From NCBI GenBank assembly GCA_903834765.1, contig CAILKE010000022.1, forward strand, positions 1 to 64,000: a DNA stretch of 64,000 bases, given 5' to 3'. The position numbers and the translations under genes are program-made. Shown here piece after piece: positions 42,909 through 52,466 of the stretch; within the stretch, counting starts at the first letter, position 1; each line of letters begins with the position of its first letter. The stretch comes from an uncultured Bacteroidota bacterium. Lineage in GTDB: Bacteria; Bacteroidota; Bacteroidia; B-17B0; Aurantibacillaceae. The notes beneath the pieces were generated by a model, which was not told the origin of the DNA, searched no databases, and saw nothing but the letters and a program-made list of their open reading frames with translations.

Positions 42909-45338
42909 ATGGCCAAACAACAACAAGAAGAAAATAGAACAGCAAATTCAACCAATTTGTACGACTCTTATATTAAGGGTAAAGAGTTATATTATTTAAT
43001 CGGTATATTACTTACTGTTATTTATTTTGTCTTTAGCGATTTTATCATTCTAAAAAAAGTATATCTATTTAGAGATATTGGTAGCGATTCGTTAAACATC
43101 TATTTTCCATGGTTGGCAGGTACTTCAGATTATTTAAAAACGGAATCAAGTTTAGGTTGGTCTTTCTCTCAGGGAATGGGACAAAATTTATTTCCATTAT
43201 GGTTAGGTGATATTTTTTCTAACTTTCTGACTTATTTCGATAAAACCAAAATTCCATATGGCTTAGTATATATGGAAATTATAAAAATATTTTTAACAGG
43301 AATTATCTTCTTCAAATTCTTAAAGGAGTTAAAACTATCAAACTATTCAAGTTTATTATTTTCTTTTCTTTTTGCATTTTCAGGCTTTGTTATTTTAGGT
43401 GGATGCTGGACAATCTTCTCCTTAGAAGCTTTATATGCTGCGGTTATATTATATGGTTTCGAAAGATGGTTGAATTATAACAAATTTGCATGGTTAGTTA
43501 TTGGTATTACTTTAATGGCATTTCTACAACCATTCTTCTTATTCATGTACACTATTTTATTGGCAGCATACGCTATTGTGAGGTATCATGATGTAAATGG
43601 AAAAGATAATAAAGCATTTTTAATATTCGTTTTAAAAACTATTGGTTTAGCTTCAATTGGTGTTTTTATGAGTTCTTATCAATTGTTTGCTGATTTGTTA
43701 CAATACACTGAAAGTCCTCGCGTTGGAGGAGAAGCTAGTTTATTTGCTCGATTACAGCAACACGGCATGTTTGATCCTGCTGATGATGTGTTGAGATTTA
43801 CAACAGTATTTAGAAGTTTTGGAAGCGATATGTTGGGTACTGGTAATAATTTTAAAGGATGGCAAAATTATCTTGAAGCTCCGCTATTTTATTGTGGTAT
43901 TTTTTCACTAGTAACTTTTCCTCAATTTTTTAGTTCATTAAACAAACGTCAAAAATATTTTTATGGCATCCTTACGTTTGTATTTTGTTTGCCAATTATC
44001 TTTCCGTATTTCCGTTATGCATTTTGGGTATTTTCAGGAGATTACTTTAGAACATTTTCTTTAGTAATTATTTTCTTTATGGTTATGTTTTCTGCCAGAG
44101 CAATAAATTACATCGAACAGCAAGGAAAACTTAATAAAATTGTATTAGGTGTTACGGTGTTATTTCTTTTATTCTTGCTTTACACTCCTTCAGCTCAGTA
44201 TAAAGGAGCTATTAATACAAACTTGCGTTCTTTTGTTACATTTTTAATTTTCACTTATGCTGCTTTGTTAATTGGGTTAAGCCAAAAGACGTCAGTAAAA
44301 CATTTATCTAAAATTTTATTGTTAGTAGTATGTATTATTGAGGTAGCGTATATGTCAGGTATTACTGTTAATAAAAGAGATGTCGTAACTCAGAATGTTT
44401 TAAAAGAAAAAGTTGGTTATAATGATTATACGATAGAGGCTGTTAACTACTTAAAACAAAACGATAAGAGTTTTTATAGACTAAATAAGGATTATAGTTC
44501 AGGGTTAGCAATTCATTCTAGCATTAATGATGCAAAGGTGCAAGGCTATTATGGCACTCCATCTTATTTTTCATTCAATCAAAAAAATTATATTAAATTT
44601 TTAGGCGACTTAAATGTGATAGATGTGAAGGATGAAAATTCAACACGTTGGGCCAAAGGATTAGGCGAAAGGCCAATTTTATTTTCTTTAGCTAGTGGTA
44701 AATACTGGTTGTCGAAACGAACAGATAATGCTGTTGCAAATATGGGATTTGACTCCATAGCAAAATTTGGAGATGTAAAAGTATATAAAAATAAATTTGC
44801 TTTACCTTTTGGCTTCACATACAATAAAGCAATTGGAGAAGATGAATTTAAAAAACTATCTCCAACTCAAAAAGATTTTTCTATACTGAGAGCTTGTGTT
44901 ATTGGTAATGAAGATAAAACAACCTTTAGTTTGATTAAACCATTTATCATGACTGATACTCTTGCTCCTGCTACATTTGATAACTATCAAGTTTATGGTA
45001 ATGAATTGAAAAAAGATGAATTTAAAATTTCTAAGTTTTCAGAAAATCATATTATTGGAAATGTAAATACGGCAGATGCTAAGATTTTATTTTTCTCTAT
45101 TCCTTTTGATGAAGGCTGGAAAGCAACTTTAAACGGACAAGAAACTAAGTTGTATAGATTGAATTGCGGATTAACCGGCTTAATGACTCAAAAAGGAAGT
45201 AATTCGGTGGAATTAAAATTTACTCCTAGATTTAAAAAAATAGGAGCATTGGTTTCTTTAATATCATTATTAATGTTTTTAGGATTATTAGCTTTCAGTA
45301 TTTTTAGAAACAAATCCAAATCTAATATTCAGGTGTAA
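42909..45338 (+). CDS. YfhO-family membrane protein, probable GT-C glycosyltransferase
   Basis: An 809-residue protein with about 12 hydrophobic segments spread over residues 30-500, an extracytoplasmic part, and a last helix near 785. Early DIGSDSLNIYFPW and the sequence around it match the YfhO family. In Gram-positive bacteria YfhO takes sugar from an undecaprenyl carrier made by a GT2 enzyme (CsbB) and adds it to teichoic acid. A GT2 of that kind is encoded in this cluster at 50668. The acceptor here is unknown. Its stop overlaps the next ATG (TAATG). Confidence 0.8.
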   Translation: MAKQQQEENRTANSTNLYDSYIKGKELYYLIGILLTVIYFVFSDFIILKKVYLFRDIGSDSLNIYFPWLAGTSDYLKTESSLGWSFSQGMGQNLFPLWLGDIFSNFLTYFDKTKIPYGLVYMEIIKIFLTGIIFFKFLKELKLSNYSSLLFSFLFAFSGFVILGGCWTIFSLEALYAAVILYGFERWLNYNKFAWLVIGITLMAFLQPFFLFMYTILLAAYAIVRYHDVNGKDNKAFLIFVLKTIGLASIGVFMSSYQLFADLLQYTESPRVGGEASLFARLQQHGMFDPADDVLRFTTVFRSFGSDMLGTGNNFKGWQNYLEAPLFYCGIFSLVTFPQFFSSLNKRQKYFYGILTFVFCLPIIFPYFRYAFWVFSGDYFRTFSLVIIFFMVMFSARAINYIEQQGKLNKIVLGVTVLFLLFLLYTPSAQYKGAINTNLRSFVTFLIFTYAALLIGLSQKTSVKHLSKILLLVVCIIEVAYMSGITVNKRDVVTQNVLKEKVGYNDYTIEAVNYLKQNDKSFYRLNKDYSSGLAIHSSINDAKVQGYYGTPSYFSFNQKNYIKFLGDLNVIDVKDENSTRWAKGLGERPILFSLASGKYWLSKRTDNAVANMGFDSIAKFGDVKVYKNKFALPFGFTYNKAIGEDEFKKLSPTQKDFSILRACVIGNEDKTTFSLIKPFIMTDTLAPATFDNYQVYGNELKKDEFKISKFSENHIIGNVNTADAKILFFSIPFDEGWKATLNGQETKLYRLNCGLTGLMTQKGSNSVELKFTPRFKKIGALVSLISLLMFLGLLAFSIFRNKSKSNIQV

Positions 45339-46219
45339 TGAAAATATTAGTCACGGGTGGAAATGGCTTTATTGGCAAAAATATTAAAGAATCATATCTA
45401 GCAAAAAAATATACAATTGTTGCACCTTCTAGATTAGAGTTGGATTGTAGTGATGATAAAAGCGTAGAAGATTATTTCAAGAAGCATTCTTTTGATGTTG
45501 TTATTCATTCTGCGGCAAAAGCAGGACACCGAAATGCAACAGATACAAGTAATTTGTTTTTAACCAACTCACGTATGATGTTTAATTTATTGAAACATCA
45601 AGATAGTTGGGGGAAATTATTAAATATGGGTTCGGGTGCTATTTATGATATGCAAAACTATATTCCAAAAATGCCAGAAACTTATTATGGAACACATATT
45701 CCTAAAGATGAGCATGGATATAACAAATACATATTAGGGAAACTATTACCGAGTTTAAATCATGTGTATGATTTTAGAATATTTGGAATATTTGGTAAGT
45801 ACGAAGATTACGCTATTCGATTTATTTCAAATGCGATTTGTAAATCCATTTTTGATTTACCTATTACATTGCGTCAAAATAAAAAGTTCGATTATCTGTA
45901 TATTAATGATTTGATGCCTATTTTAGAGCATTTTATTGAACATAATCCTACAGAAAAAGCATTTAATATTACACCAAACTACTCAGTTGAATTATTAAAA
46001 ATTGCAGAATTGGTAAAAATGATTTCTCAAAAAGATATTGAGATTAAAATAGCACAAGAAGGATTAGGAATGGAATACAGCGGAGATAATACACTTTTAA
46101 ATAAAGAAATATCGTCCCTTCAATTTACTCCATTAGAAAAATCAATACAAGAATTATACGATTGGTATGAGACAAATAAAAGCAATTTAAATAAAGATTT
46201 ATTAACCAAGGATAAGTAG
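45338..46219 (+). CDS. NAD-dependent sugar epimerase/reductase (extended SDR)
   Basis: A 293-residue extended SDR with the Rossmann start VTGGNGFIGKNI, the Ser/Thr region MGSGAIYD and a catalytic YILGK (YxxxK). The C-terminus resembles GDP-fucose synthase- and dTDP-rhamnose reductase-like proteins. It probably reduces or epimerises a nucleotide sugar or sugar intermediate. It lies at the start of the unusual block and is 3 bp from the thiamine-enzyme gene. Confidence 0.83.
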   Translation: MKILVTGGNGFIGKNIKESYLAKKYTIVAPSRLELDCSDDKSVEDYFKKHSFDVVIHSAAKAGHRNATDTSNLFLTNSRMMFNLLKHQDSWGKLLNMGSGAIYDMQNYIPKMPETYYGTHIPKDEHGYNKYILGKLLPSLNHVYDFRIFGIFGKYEDYAIRFISNAICKSIFDLPITLRQNKKFDYLYINDLMPILEHFIEHNPTEKAFNITPNYSVELLKIAELVKMISQKDIEIKIAQEGLGMEYSGDNTLLNKEISSLQFTPLEKSIQELYDWYETNKSNLNKDLLTKDK

Positions 46220-46222
46220 AAT

Positions 46223-48028
46223 ATGATAAAGGTTTCTGATTTTATAGCAAAATATTTAAAAGATTATGGCGTTGAATATGTTTTTATGGTCACTGGTGGC
46301 GGCGCAATGCATTTAAATGACTCACTTGGTAAAGAGTTAAAATACATCTGCAATCATCACGAACAAGCCTGTGCTATTGCTGCTGAAGGATATGCGCGAA
46401 CAGCCAATCGTTTGGCAGTTGTTAATGTTACAACTGGTCCTGGCGGATTAAATGCTTTAAATGGTGTAATGGGACAATGGACAGACTCAGTTCCAGTTTT
46501 ATATTTATCTGGCCAAGTTAAATTCGAAACAACCATTCATGCTTGTCCAGAAGTGAAAGGATTACGTCAATTAGGAGATCAAGAAGTTGACATTATAAAA
46601 ATTGTATCTCCTATTACAAAGTTTGCATATATGATAACCGATGCAAAGGATATTAAATATTATTTGCAAAAAGCTATCTATGAAGCCACATCTGGTCGTC
46701 CTGGCCCTGTTTGGCTAGATATTCCAATGAACATTCAGGGCGCTTTAGTGAATGAGTTAGAATTAAAATCATTCGAAATTCCTAAAGTAACTGAAGTTTC
46801 AAAAGCTAATTTATCACACCAAATTAAATTAGTTGCTGAGAAATTAAAAACAGCTAAACGTCCCGTTATACTTGCTGGACATGGAGTTAGAATTTCAGAT
46901 GGTATTAATGAATTACATACTTTATTAAATAATTGTGATATTCCTGTTGTTACTACTTTTAACGGAATTGATAGCATAGATGATGATCATAAAAATTACA
47001 TTGGACGTTTTGGAACATTAGGAAACAGAGCTGGTAATTTTACCGTTCAAAACGCAGATGTCTTAATAACAATTGGAACAAGAAATAACATTCGTCAAGT
47101 AAGTTATAATTGGGAATTTTTCGCAAGAGAATCTTATAAAATTATTGTTGATATTGATGAAGCAGAATTATTAAAACCAACCGTTAATCCAGATTTAGCA
47201 GTATGTTCAGATGCTAAAGAGTTTATTATGTTATTAATTAATGAATTAAACACATCTATTTCTGGACAACATCAAGATTGGTTAAATTGGGCAAAGAATC
47301 GTAAAGATAAATATCCGAGTGTTTTACCAGAATATCATCATACCAAAGATGGAGTTCATCCATATGTTTTCATGGAATTATTAGGGAAGCAACTTCCTGA
47401 AAATTCTATATGTGTAACTGGCGATGGAACAGCATGCGTAGCGCCATTTCAAGCGATGCCAATCAAAAATAAAGCTCGTGTTTTTTGGAATAGTGGTTGT
47501 GCATCTATGGGTTATGATTTACCTGCGGCAATTGGAGCATGCGTAGCTAGCAATTTTCATGATGTAATTTGCTTAGCTGGAGATGGAAGTTTACAAATGA
47601 ATATTCAAGAGCTTCAAACTGTTATACACCATCAAATGCCTATTAAAATTATTTATTTAAATAACGATGGTTATGTATCAATAAAACAAACTCAAGATGG
47701 CTTCTTTGGAGGACATAGAGTTGGAAGCGATCCTAAATCAGGAGTAAGTTTTCCAAATATTTTAAAACTAGGAGATGCTTATGGATTTAAAACACATCAA
47801 ATTTCTTCTCATAAAAACCTAGATAAAGAAATTGAATATATATTATCTCAAGAAGGACCAATGATTTGTGAGGTAATTTTAACAAATGACTATAAATTTT
47901 TTCCAAAAGTTGCTTCTAAAAAATTAGATGATGGACGAATGATTTCTGCGCCTTTAGAGGATTTAGCGCCATTTTTAGACAGAGAAGAATTCAGATCTAA
48001 TCTATTTATAAAAGAATATTTAGGATAA
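46223..48028 (+). CDS. Thiamine diphosphate-dependent enzyme (acetolactate synthase-like)
   Basis: A 601-residue enzyme with the three-domain ThDP fold. The catalytic Glu is in CNHHEQACAIAAEGYAR, and TGPGGLNALNG with PVLYLSGQV follow. The ThDP-binding motif is GDGSLQMNIQELQTVI, ending in YLNNDGY. Housekeeping IlvB genes normally sit with ilvC, ilvD and ilvN; none are here. The neighbours (aldolase, SDR, sugar-phosphate cyclase, CDP-dideoxyhexose genes) favour a sugar-modifying role such as that of YerE, which couples pyruvate to a keto-dideoxy sugar. Substrates are not known. Confidence 0.85.
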   Translation: MIKVSDFIAKYLKDYGVEYVFMVTGGGAMHLNDSLGKELKYICNHHEQACAIAAEGYARTANRLAVVNVTTGPGGLNALNGVMGQWTDSVPVLYLSGQVKFETTIHACPEVKGLRQLGDQEVDIIKIVSPITKFAYMITDAKDIKYYLQKAIYEATSGRPGPVWLDIPMNIQGALVNELELKSFEIPKVTEVSKANLSHQIKLVAEKLKTAKRPVILAGHGVRISDGINELHTLLNNCDIPVVTTFNGIDSIDDDHKNYIGRFGTLGNRAGNFTVQNADVLITIGTRNNIRQVSYNWEFFARESYKIIVDIDEAELLKPTVNPDLAVCSDAKEFIMLLINELNTSISGQHQDWLNWAKNRKDKYPSVLPEYHHTKDGVHPYVFMELLGKQLPENSICVTGDGTACVAPFQAMPIKNKARVFWNSGCASMGYDLPAAIGACVASNFHDVICLAGDGSLQMNIQELQTVIHHQMPIKIIYLNNDGYVSIKQTQDGFFGGHRVGSDPKSGVSFPNILKLGDAYGFKTHQISSHKNLDKEIEYILSQEGPMICEVILTNDYKFFPKVASKKLDDGRMISAPLEDLAPFLDREEFRSNLFIKEYLG

Positions 48029-48102
48029 TTTTTTTTATATTAGGAATCGTATTATATTTAAAGTATCTAAAAATTAAAACTTAAAACATAAGAATAAAAT
48101 AT

Positions 48103-48924
48103 ATGAATAATTTAGAAAAGAAAATGGTTGACCAATTGAAAGATTTGAAAGAAAATCATCATGCAATTGGAATTAAAGCTGAGTTTGAAGCTGAAGGTAC
48201 ACGTTTAGAGGAAGCGCTTCGTTTAAAAGAAGTAATTACTAAAGCTGGTTTAGATTTAACTATTAAAATTGGCGGTTGTGAAGCCTTAAAAGATATGTAT
48301 GATTCCCGTTCTATAGGTGTTACTCGAATTGTAGGACCAATGATAGAAACAGCTTATGCTTTGAAGAAATTTTTATCATGTGCTAATCTGGCTTTCCCAG
48401 AAGACGAGCGAAAAGAAGTTGATTTCTTAATTAATGTGGAAACAATATCTACCGTTAAAAATTTTGATGAGATGTTGGCTTTACCAACAATCAATGAATT
48501 AAAAGGAATTGTCATTGGGCGTGTTGATATGACAGGCTCTTTGGGGTTAACACGTGAGCATATTAATTCTGATGAAATCGGTAAAATATGTACAGAAGTA
48601 TTAGCAAAGGCTAAGAAATTTAATGGAATGGAATGCGTTATAGGAGGTGGAGTTTCTGAGGCATCATTACCTTTTTTTGATCAATACACAAATGGTCATT
48701 TAGATAAATTTGAAACTCGTAAAGTATTATTTGATGCTAAGCAGGCAACATTAGCTAACGGCGGAGATAAAGGTATTTTAAAAGCTGTTGGTTTTGAATT
48801 ATTGTGGTTGAAAAACAAACGTAACTTCTATGGTATGATTTATAAAGAAGATGAAAATCGTATTGAAATGTTACAAAAACGTTACGATAAGTTGATTGAA
48901 CAAGCTGGTGGCAAATATGAATAA
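48103..48924 (+). CDS. HpcH/HpaI-type aldolase/citrate lyase-family protein
   Basis: A 273-residue TIM-barrel protein of the HpcH/HpaI/CitE family. Metal and substrate residues are in IKAEFEAEGTRLEE, INVETISTV and VIGRVDMTGSLGL. Members split or form carbon-carbon bonds with pyruvate or related keto acids. It follows the ThDP enzyme after 74 bp and overlaps the SDR by 8 bp, so the three probably act in one pathway. It is not obviously one of the aromatic-degradation enzymes. Confidence 0.82.
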   Translation: MNNLEKKMVDQLKDLKENHHAIGIKAEFEAEGTRLEEALRLKEVITKAGLDLTIKIGGCEALKDMYDSRSIGVTRIVGPMIETAYALKKFLSCANLAFPEDERKEVDFLINVETISTVKNFDEMLALPTINELKGIVIGRVDMTGSLGLTREHINSDEIGKICTEVLAKAKKFNGMECVIGGGVSEASLPFFDQYTNGHLDKFETRKVLFDAKQATLANGGDKGILKAVGFELLWLKNKRNFYGMIYKEDENRIEMLQKRYDKLIEQAGGKYE

Positions 48925-49582
48925 AACAGTTTTAATTACTGGTGCTAGTAGAGGAATTGGCAAGGCATGTGCAGAAGTATTTTCGAAGCATGGTTATACT
49001 GTTTATGCACCAAGTAGGAAAGAACTAGATTTATTATCCACTAAAAGTATCAAAGCTTATATTTCATCATTAAATCATCCTATTGATGTATTGATTAATA
49101 ATGCAGGTGTTAATCCATTGGCATATATTGGTGAAATCGATTTTGAAAATGCTCATCAGTTAATTGATACTAATTTTTGGGCACCTGTAATTCTAACAGA
49201 TTTATTGGCTCCAAAAATGAAAGAGCGTGGCTACGGTCGTATTGTGAATATTAGCTCTATTTGGAGCGGTGTAACAAAAGCTGGTCGTTCAATGTATGCT
49301 TCTTCAAAAGCAGCAATCAATGCATTCACAAGAACAGCAGCCGTAGAATATGCTAGTTCTAATGTATTAATTAATGCGGTCGCTCCTGGATATGTTAATA
49401 CCGAGTTGACTAAAATTAATAATACCCCAGAACAAATTGAGGTTATTAAATCTAATTTGCCCATTAATCGCTTGGCAGAGCCTTCAGAAATAGCTGAATT
49501 AATTTATTTTTTAGCATCCGAAAAAAATTCCTTTGTCACAGGTCAAACAATTTTTGCAGACGGAGGTTATAGTATTGTTTAA
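48917..49582 (+). CDS. Short-chain dehydrogenase/reductase (FabG-like)
   Basis: A 221-residue classical SDR: TGASRGIGKA cofactor motif, NNAG, the Ser in VNISSI, and YASSK (YxxxK). The ATG at 48917 is chosen over an upstream TTG because it starts just before the Rossmann motif; it overlaps the aldolase gene by 8 bp (ATGAATAA). In this setting it probably reduces a keto group made by the neighbouring enzymes rather than a fatty-acid intermediate. Confidence 0.86.
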   Translation: MNKTVLITGASRGIGKACAEVFSKHGYTVYAPSRKELDLLSTKSIKAYISSLNHPIDVLINNAGVNPLAYIGEIDFENAHQLIDTNFWAPVILTDLLAPKMKERGYGRIVNISSIWSGVTKAGRSMYASSKAAINAFTRTAAVEYASSNVLINAVAPGYVNTELTKINNTPEQIEVIKSNLPINRLAEPSEIAELIYFLASEKNSFVTGQTIFADGGYSIV

Positions 49583-49589
49583 AAAAATT

Positions 49590-50666
49590 ATGAGCCAAGT
49601 AAAAAATATACATTCAAGTATTCATAATTATGAAATTTATTTTGAAAATGATTTTTCATTTTTAAAACAACTTCTTGAAACTAAAGAAGCTGTTTTTATT
49701 ATTGATAAAAATATTTTTAATTTATATCAAACTCATTTTAGTTCTATTGCTAAATCTGAAAATGTATTAGTTTTAGATGCAATTGAAGAAAACAAGACTC
49801 TAGCAGCATCAGAAGTTATTTTTGATAAAGTGATTTCTTTAAAGCCTACAAAAAAAACAAAAATTATTTCTTTTGGTGGTGGTATTACGCAGGATGTTAG
49901 TGGCTTTGTGGCTTCGACTTTTTACAGGGGTTTAAATTGGATTTATGTGCCAACTACATTATTAGCTCAGGCTGATAGCTGTATGGGAAGTAAAACTTCT
50001 TTAAATTATAAATCTTATAAAAATATTTTAGGGACGTTTTATCCGCCACATCAAATTTATATTTGTCCTGAATATACTAATACACTCACAGAAGAAGATT
50101 TTTATAGTGGTATGGGAGAAGTTGTAAAACTTCATACAATGGGCGGAATTGAAACGTTAGATAAATTAATAACTCAGTTACCTAAAATACACCAAAGAGA
50201 TATCAATACTATTTTAAACGCAACTCAATCTTCTTTGGATATTAAGTGGACATACATGGATGGCGATGAATTTGATCAGGGCAAACGTAATTTATTAAAT
50301 TATGGTCATGAATTTGGTCACGCGATTGAAACAGCAACGCATTATAAAATTCCTCATGGTCAAGCTATAATTATAGGAATGATAATGGCTAATTATATTT
50401 CTTACACTAAACAAGTCATCACCAAACCAACCGTTGAGAAAATCGAAAATGTATTTATTCAATTATTAAAAACTGATGTCTCTGTATTGAAAACGGTTGC
50501 TTCAATTGATATTATTAGCCCTATGAAACAAGATAAAAAACGTATAGGAAATAAATTACCTTTAATTATGATGGATGAAAGTTATAATTTTATAAAAATA
50601 TTAGATTTGACAGAAGAAGAAGCTGTATTGGCTATCGATTACTTTAAAAACACATATTGTAAATAA
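49590..50666 (+). CDS. Sugar-phosphate cyclase (3-dehydroquinate synthase-like)
   Basis: A 358-residue protein of the DHQS superfamily: GGGITQDVSGFVAS (NAD-binding), PTTLLAQADSCMGSKT, GMGEVVKL with the metal-binding Glu, and RNLLNYGHEFGHAIE plus PHGQAI with the metal-binding His residues. The canonical AroB motif DSSVGGKTG is changed to DSCMGSKTS, and GLAEVIKYG to GMGEVVKLH. Other members make cyclitols, such as 2-deoxy-scyllo-inosose or 2-epi-5-epi-valiolone. The start at ATG 49590 replaces an upstream TTG that would overlap the SDR. A cyclitol role is inference. Confidence 0.84.
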   Translation: MSQVKNIHSSIHNYEIYFENDFSFLKQLLETKEAVFIIDKNIFNLYQTHFSSIAKSENVLVLDAIEENKTLAASEVIFDKVISLKPTKKTKIISFGGGITQDVSGFVASTFYRGLNWIYVPTTLLAQADSCMGSKTSLNYKSYKNILGTFYPPHQIYICPEYTNTLTEEDFYSGMGEVVKLHTMGGIETLDKLITQLPKIHQRDINTILNATQSSLDIKWTYMDGDEFDQGKRNLLNYGHEFGHAIETATHYKIPHGQAIIIGMIMANYISYTKQVITKPTVEKIENVFIQLLKTDVSVLKTVASIDIISPMKQDKKRIGNKLPLIMMDESYNFIKILDLTEEEAVLAIDYFKNTYCK

Positions 50667-50667
50667 A

Positions 50668-51612
50668 TTGGAAACACGAAAAAAACATATTTCAGTATTA
50701 ACAGCATGCTATAATGAGGAAGAAAATGTTGCATCTCTTGTAGTAGCCGTTGCAGAAGTATTTAAAAAAATGCCTCAATACACCTATGAGCATGTTTTTA
50801 TTGATAATAGTTCTGCAGATAAAACCGTTGCTATTTTGCGAGAAATTGCAAAAACTGATAAGAATGTTAAAGTGATTGTTAATGCTCGAAATTTTGGGCA
50901 TATTCGTTCCCCTTTTCATGGCTTGATTCAATGCAAGGGAGATGCCGTTATTTCATTAGTTGCTGATTTTCAAGATCCTCCTGAGATGATTGAAAAATTT
51001 TTATCTAAATGGGAAGAAGGTTTTAAAATTGTTATTGGTATAAAAAAAAGTAGTAAAGAAAATCCTTTGATGTTTGCAGTCAGAAAATTTTTTTATAACC
51101 TGTTAGCAAGCGCTTCTGGAAGTGATTCAACAATAAAAAACTTTACAGGTTTTGGGTTATATGACCAGCAATTTATTTCGGTGTTAAGAGATTTAGATGA
51201 CCCATATCCTTATTTTAGAGGTTTAGTTACCGAATTAGGTTTTGAGCGTTTTGAAATAAACTATACTCAGCCTGAGAGAGCAGGTGGTAAAACTAAAAAT
51301 AATTTTTTCACCTTGTATGATATGGCGATGCTAGGTTTTACAAATCATTCTAAATTGCCACTTCGACTGTCCGCATTTATAGGGTTCTTTTCTGCAATCA
51401 TTAGTTTATTAGTTGCCATTGGTTATTTAGTATATAAACTAATGTATTGGGATACTTTTCAAGCTGGAACAGCACCTATGGTAATAGGTGTATTTTTCTT
51501 TTCGTCTGTTCAATTATTTTTTATAGGAATAATAGGTGAGTATATTGGAGCGATACATACACAAGTACGCAAGAGACCTTTAGTAATTGAAAAAGAAAGA
51601 ATTAATTTTTAA
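50668..51612 (+). CDS. GtrB/CsbB-type GT2 glycosyltransferase
   Basis: A 314-residue inner-membrane glycosyltransferase: GT2 domain (about 1-225) with LTACYNEEENV, the DNSSADKT motif, and VADFQDPPEMI in place of DxD, then two C-terminal membrane helices. This plan is that of enzymes that link a sugar to undecaprenyl phosphate (GtrB, ArnC, CsbB). The start is TTG at 50668, two bases after the cyclase stop; no ATG lies nearby. It could supply the sugar used by the YfhO-like protein. Confidence 0.86.
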   Translation: METRKKHISVLTACYNEEENVASLVVAVAEVFKKMPQYTYEHVFIDNSSADKTVAILREIAKTDKNVKVIVNARNFGHIRSPFHGLIQCKGDAVISLVADFQDPPEMIEKFLSKWEEGFKIVIGIKKSSKENPLMFAVRKFFYNLLASASGSDSTIKNFTGFGLYDQQFISVLRDLDDPYPYFRGLVTELGFERFEINYTQPERAGGKTKNNFFTLYDMAMLGFTNHSKLPLRLSAFIGFFSAIISLLVAIGYLVYKLMYWDTFQAGTAPMVIGVFFFSSVQLFFIGIIGEYIGAIHTQVRKRPLVIEKERINF

Positions 51613-51634
51613 AAAAATAAAATTTATTATAGAT

Positions 51635-52405
51635 ATGAAAGTAGTTATTCTAGCAGGTGGATTAGGAACTCGAATTTCGGAGGAAACTGATACACGTCCA
51701 AAACCAATGGTAGAAATAGGAGGAAAACCTATTTTATGGCATATTATGAAAATATATAGCCATTATGGTTATAATGAATTTGTAGTATGTTTAGGCTATA
51801 AAGGTCATTTTATAAAAGAATATTTTTCGAATTTATTTTTACATCACTCTGATGTAACTTTTGATTTGGCTAATAATAAAATGGAAGTGCATAACTCAGA
51901 TACTGAAAAATGGAAAGTTACATTAGTTGATACTGGTAAAGATACATTAACCGGCGGACGTATCAAACGTATTGAAAAGTATGTAAATAACGAAACGTTT
52001 ATGTTAACCTATGGAGATGGTGTAAGTAATGTTGATATTCATGAATTATTAAAAACACATCAAGCTAATAAAAAATTAGCTACTGTTACAGCTGTTCAAC
52101 CAAGTGGTCGATTTGGGGCTTTAGGCATTAACGAACAAGGATTAGTTGAATCATTTTTTGAAAAACCGAAAGGAGATGGAAGTTGGATAAACGGAGGTTT
52201 TTTTGTTTGTGATCCTGGCGTTTTTAAATATATAGATGGAGATACAACTATATGGGAACAAGCTCCATTAGAAAACTTAGCAAAAGATAACCAATTAATG
52301 TCTTTTAAACATAGAGGATTCTGGAAACCAATGGATACATTAAAAGACAAACAAGATTTAAATGAATATTGGGAAAAGGGAAATGCTGAATGGAAAATTT
52401 GGTAA
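51635..52405 (+). CDS. rfbF: Glucose-1-phosphate cytidylyltransferase
   Basis: A 256-residue nucleotidyltransferase that makes CDP-glucose from CTP and glucose-1-phosphate, the first step to 3,6-dideoxyhexoses. Motifs are LAGGLGTRISEETDTRPKPM, YGDGVSNVDI (metal-binding Asp) and FFEKPKGDG with WINGGFFV. The ATG at 51635 is preferred over a TTG at 51587 because it starts right at the nucleotide-binding loop. Length is normal. Confidence 0.94.
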   Translation: MKVVILAGGLGTRISEETDTRPKPMVEIGGKPILWHIMKIYSHYGYNEFVVCLGYKGHFIKEYFSNLFLHHSDVTFDLANNKMEVHNSDTEKWKVTLVDTGKDTLTGGRIKRIEKYVNNETFMLTYGDGVSNVDIHELLKTHQANKKLATVTAVQPSGRFGALGINEQGLVESFFEKPKGDGSWINGGFFVCDPGVFKYIDGDTTIWEQAPLENLAKDNQLMSFKHRGFWKPMDTLKDKQDLNEYWEKGNAEWKIW

Positions 52406-52466
52406 TCAAAGTTTGCAACAGGCCTTTTTCAGTATAAAAAATAGATTGGTATAAGATAAATATACA

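Noticed and set aside
46223-48028. Housekeeping acetolactate synthase (ilvB)
   Set aside because: No ilvN, ilvC or ilvD nearby and the gene is embedded in sugar genes. I keep only the broad family call.
49590-50666. Housekeeping 3-dehydroquinate synthase (aroB)
   Set aside because: Key motifs differ from canonical AroB and no shikimate genes are near. It cannot be fully excluded without seeing the rest of the genome, so the symbol aroB is not given.
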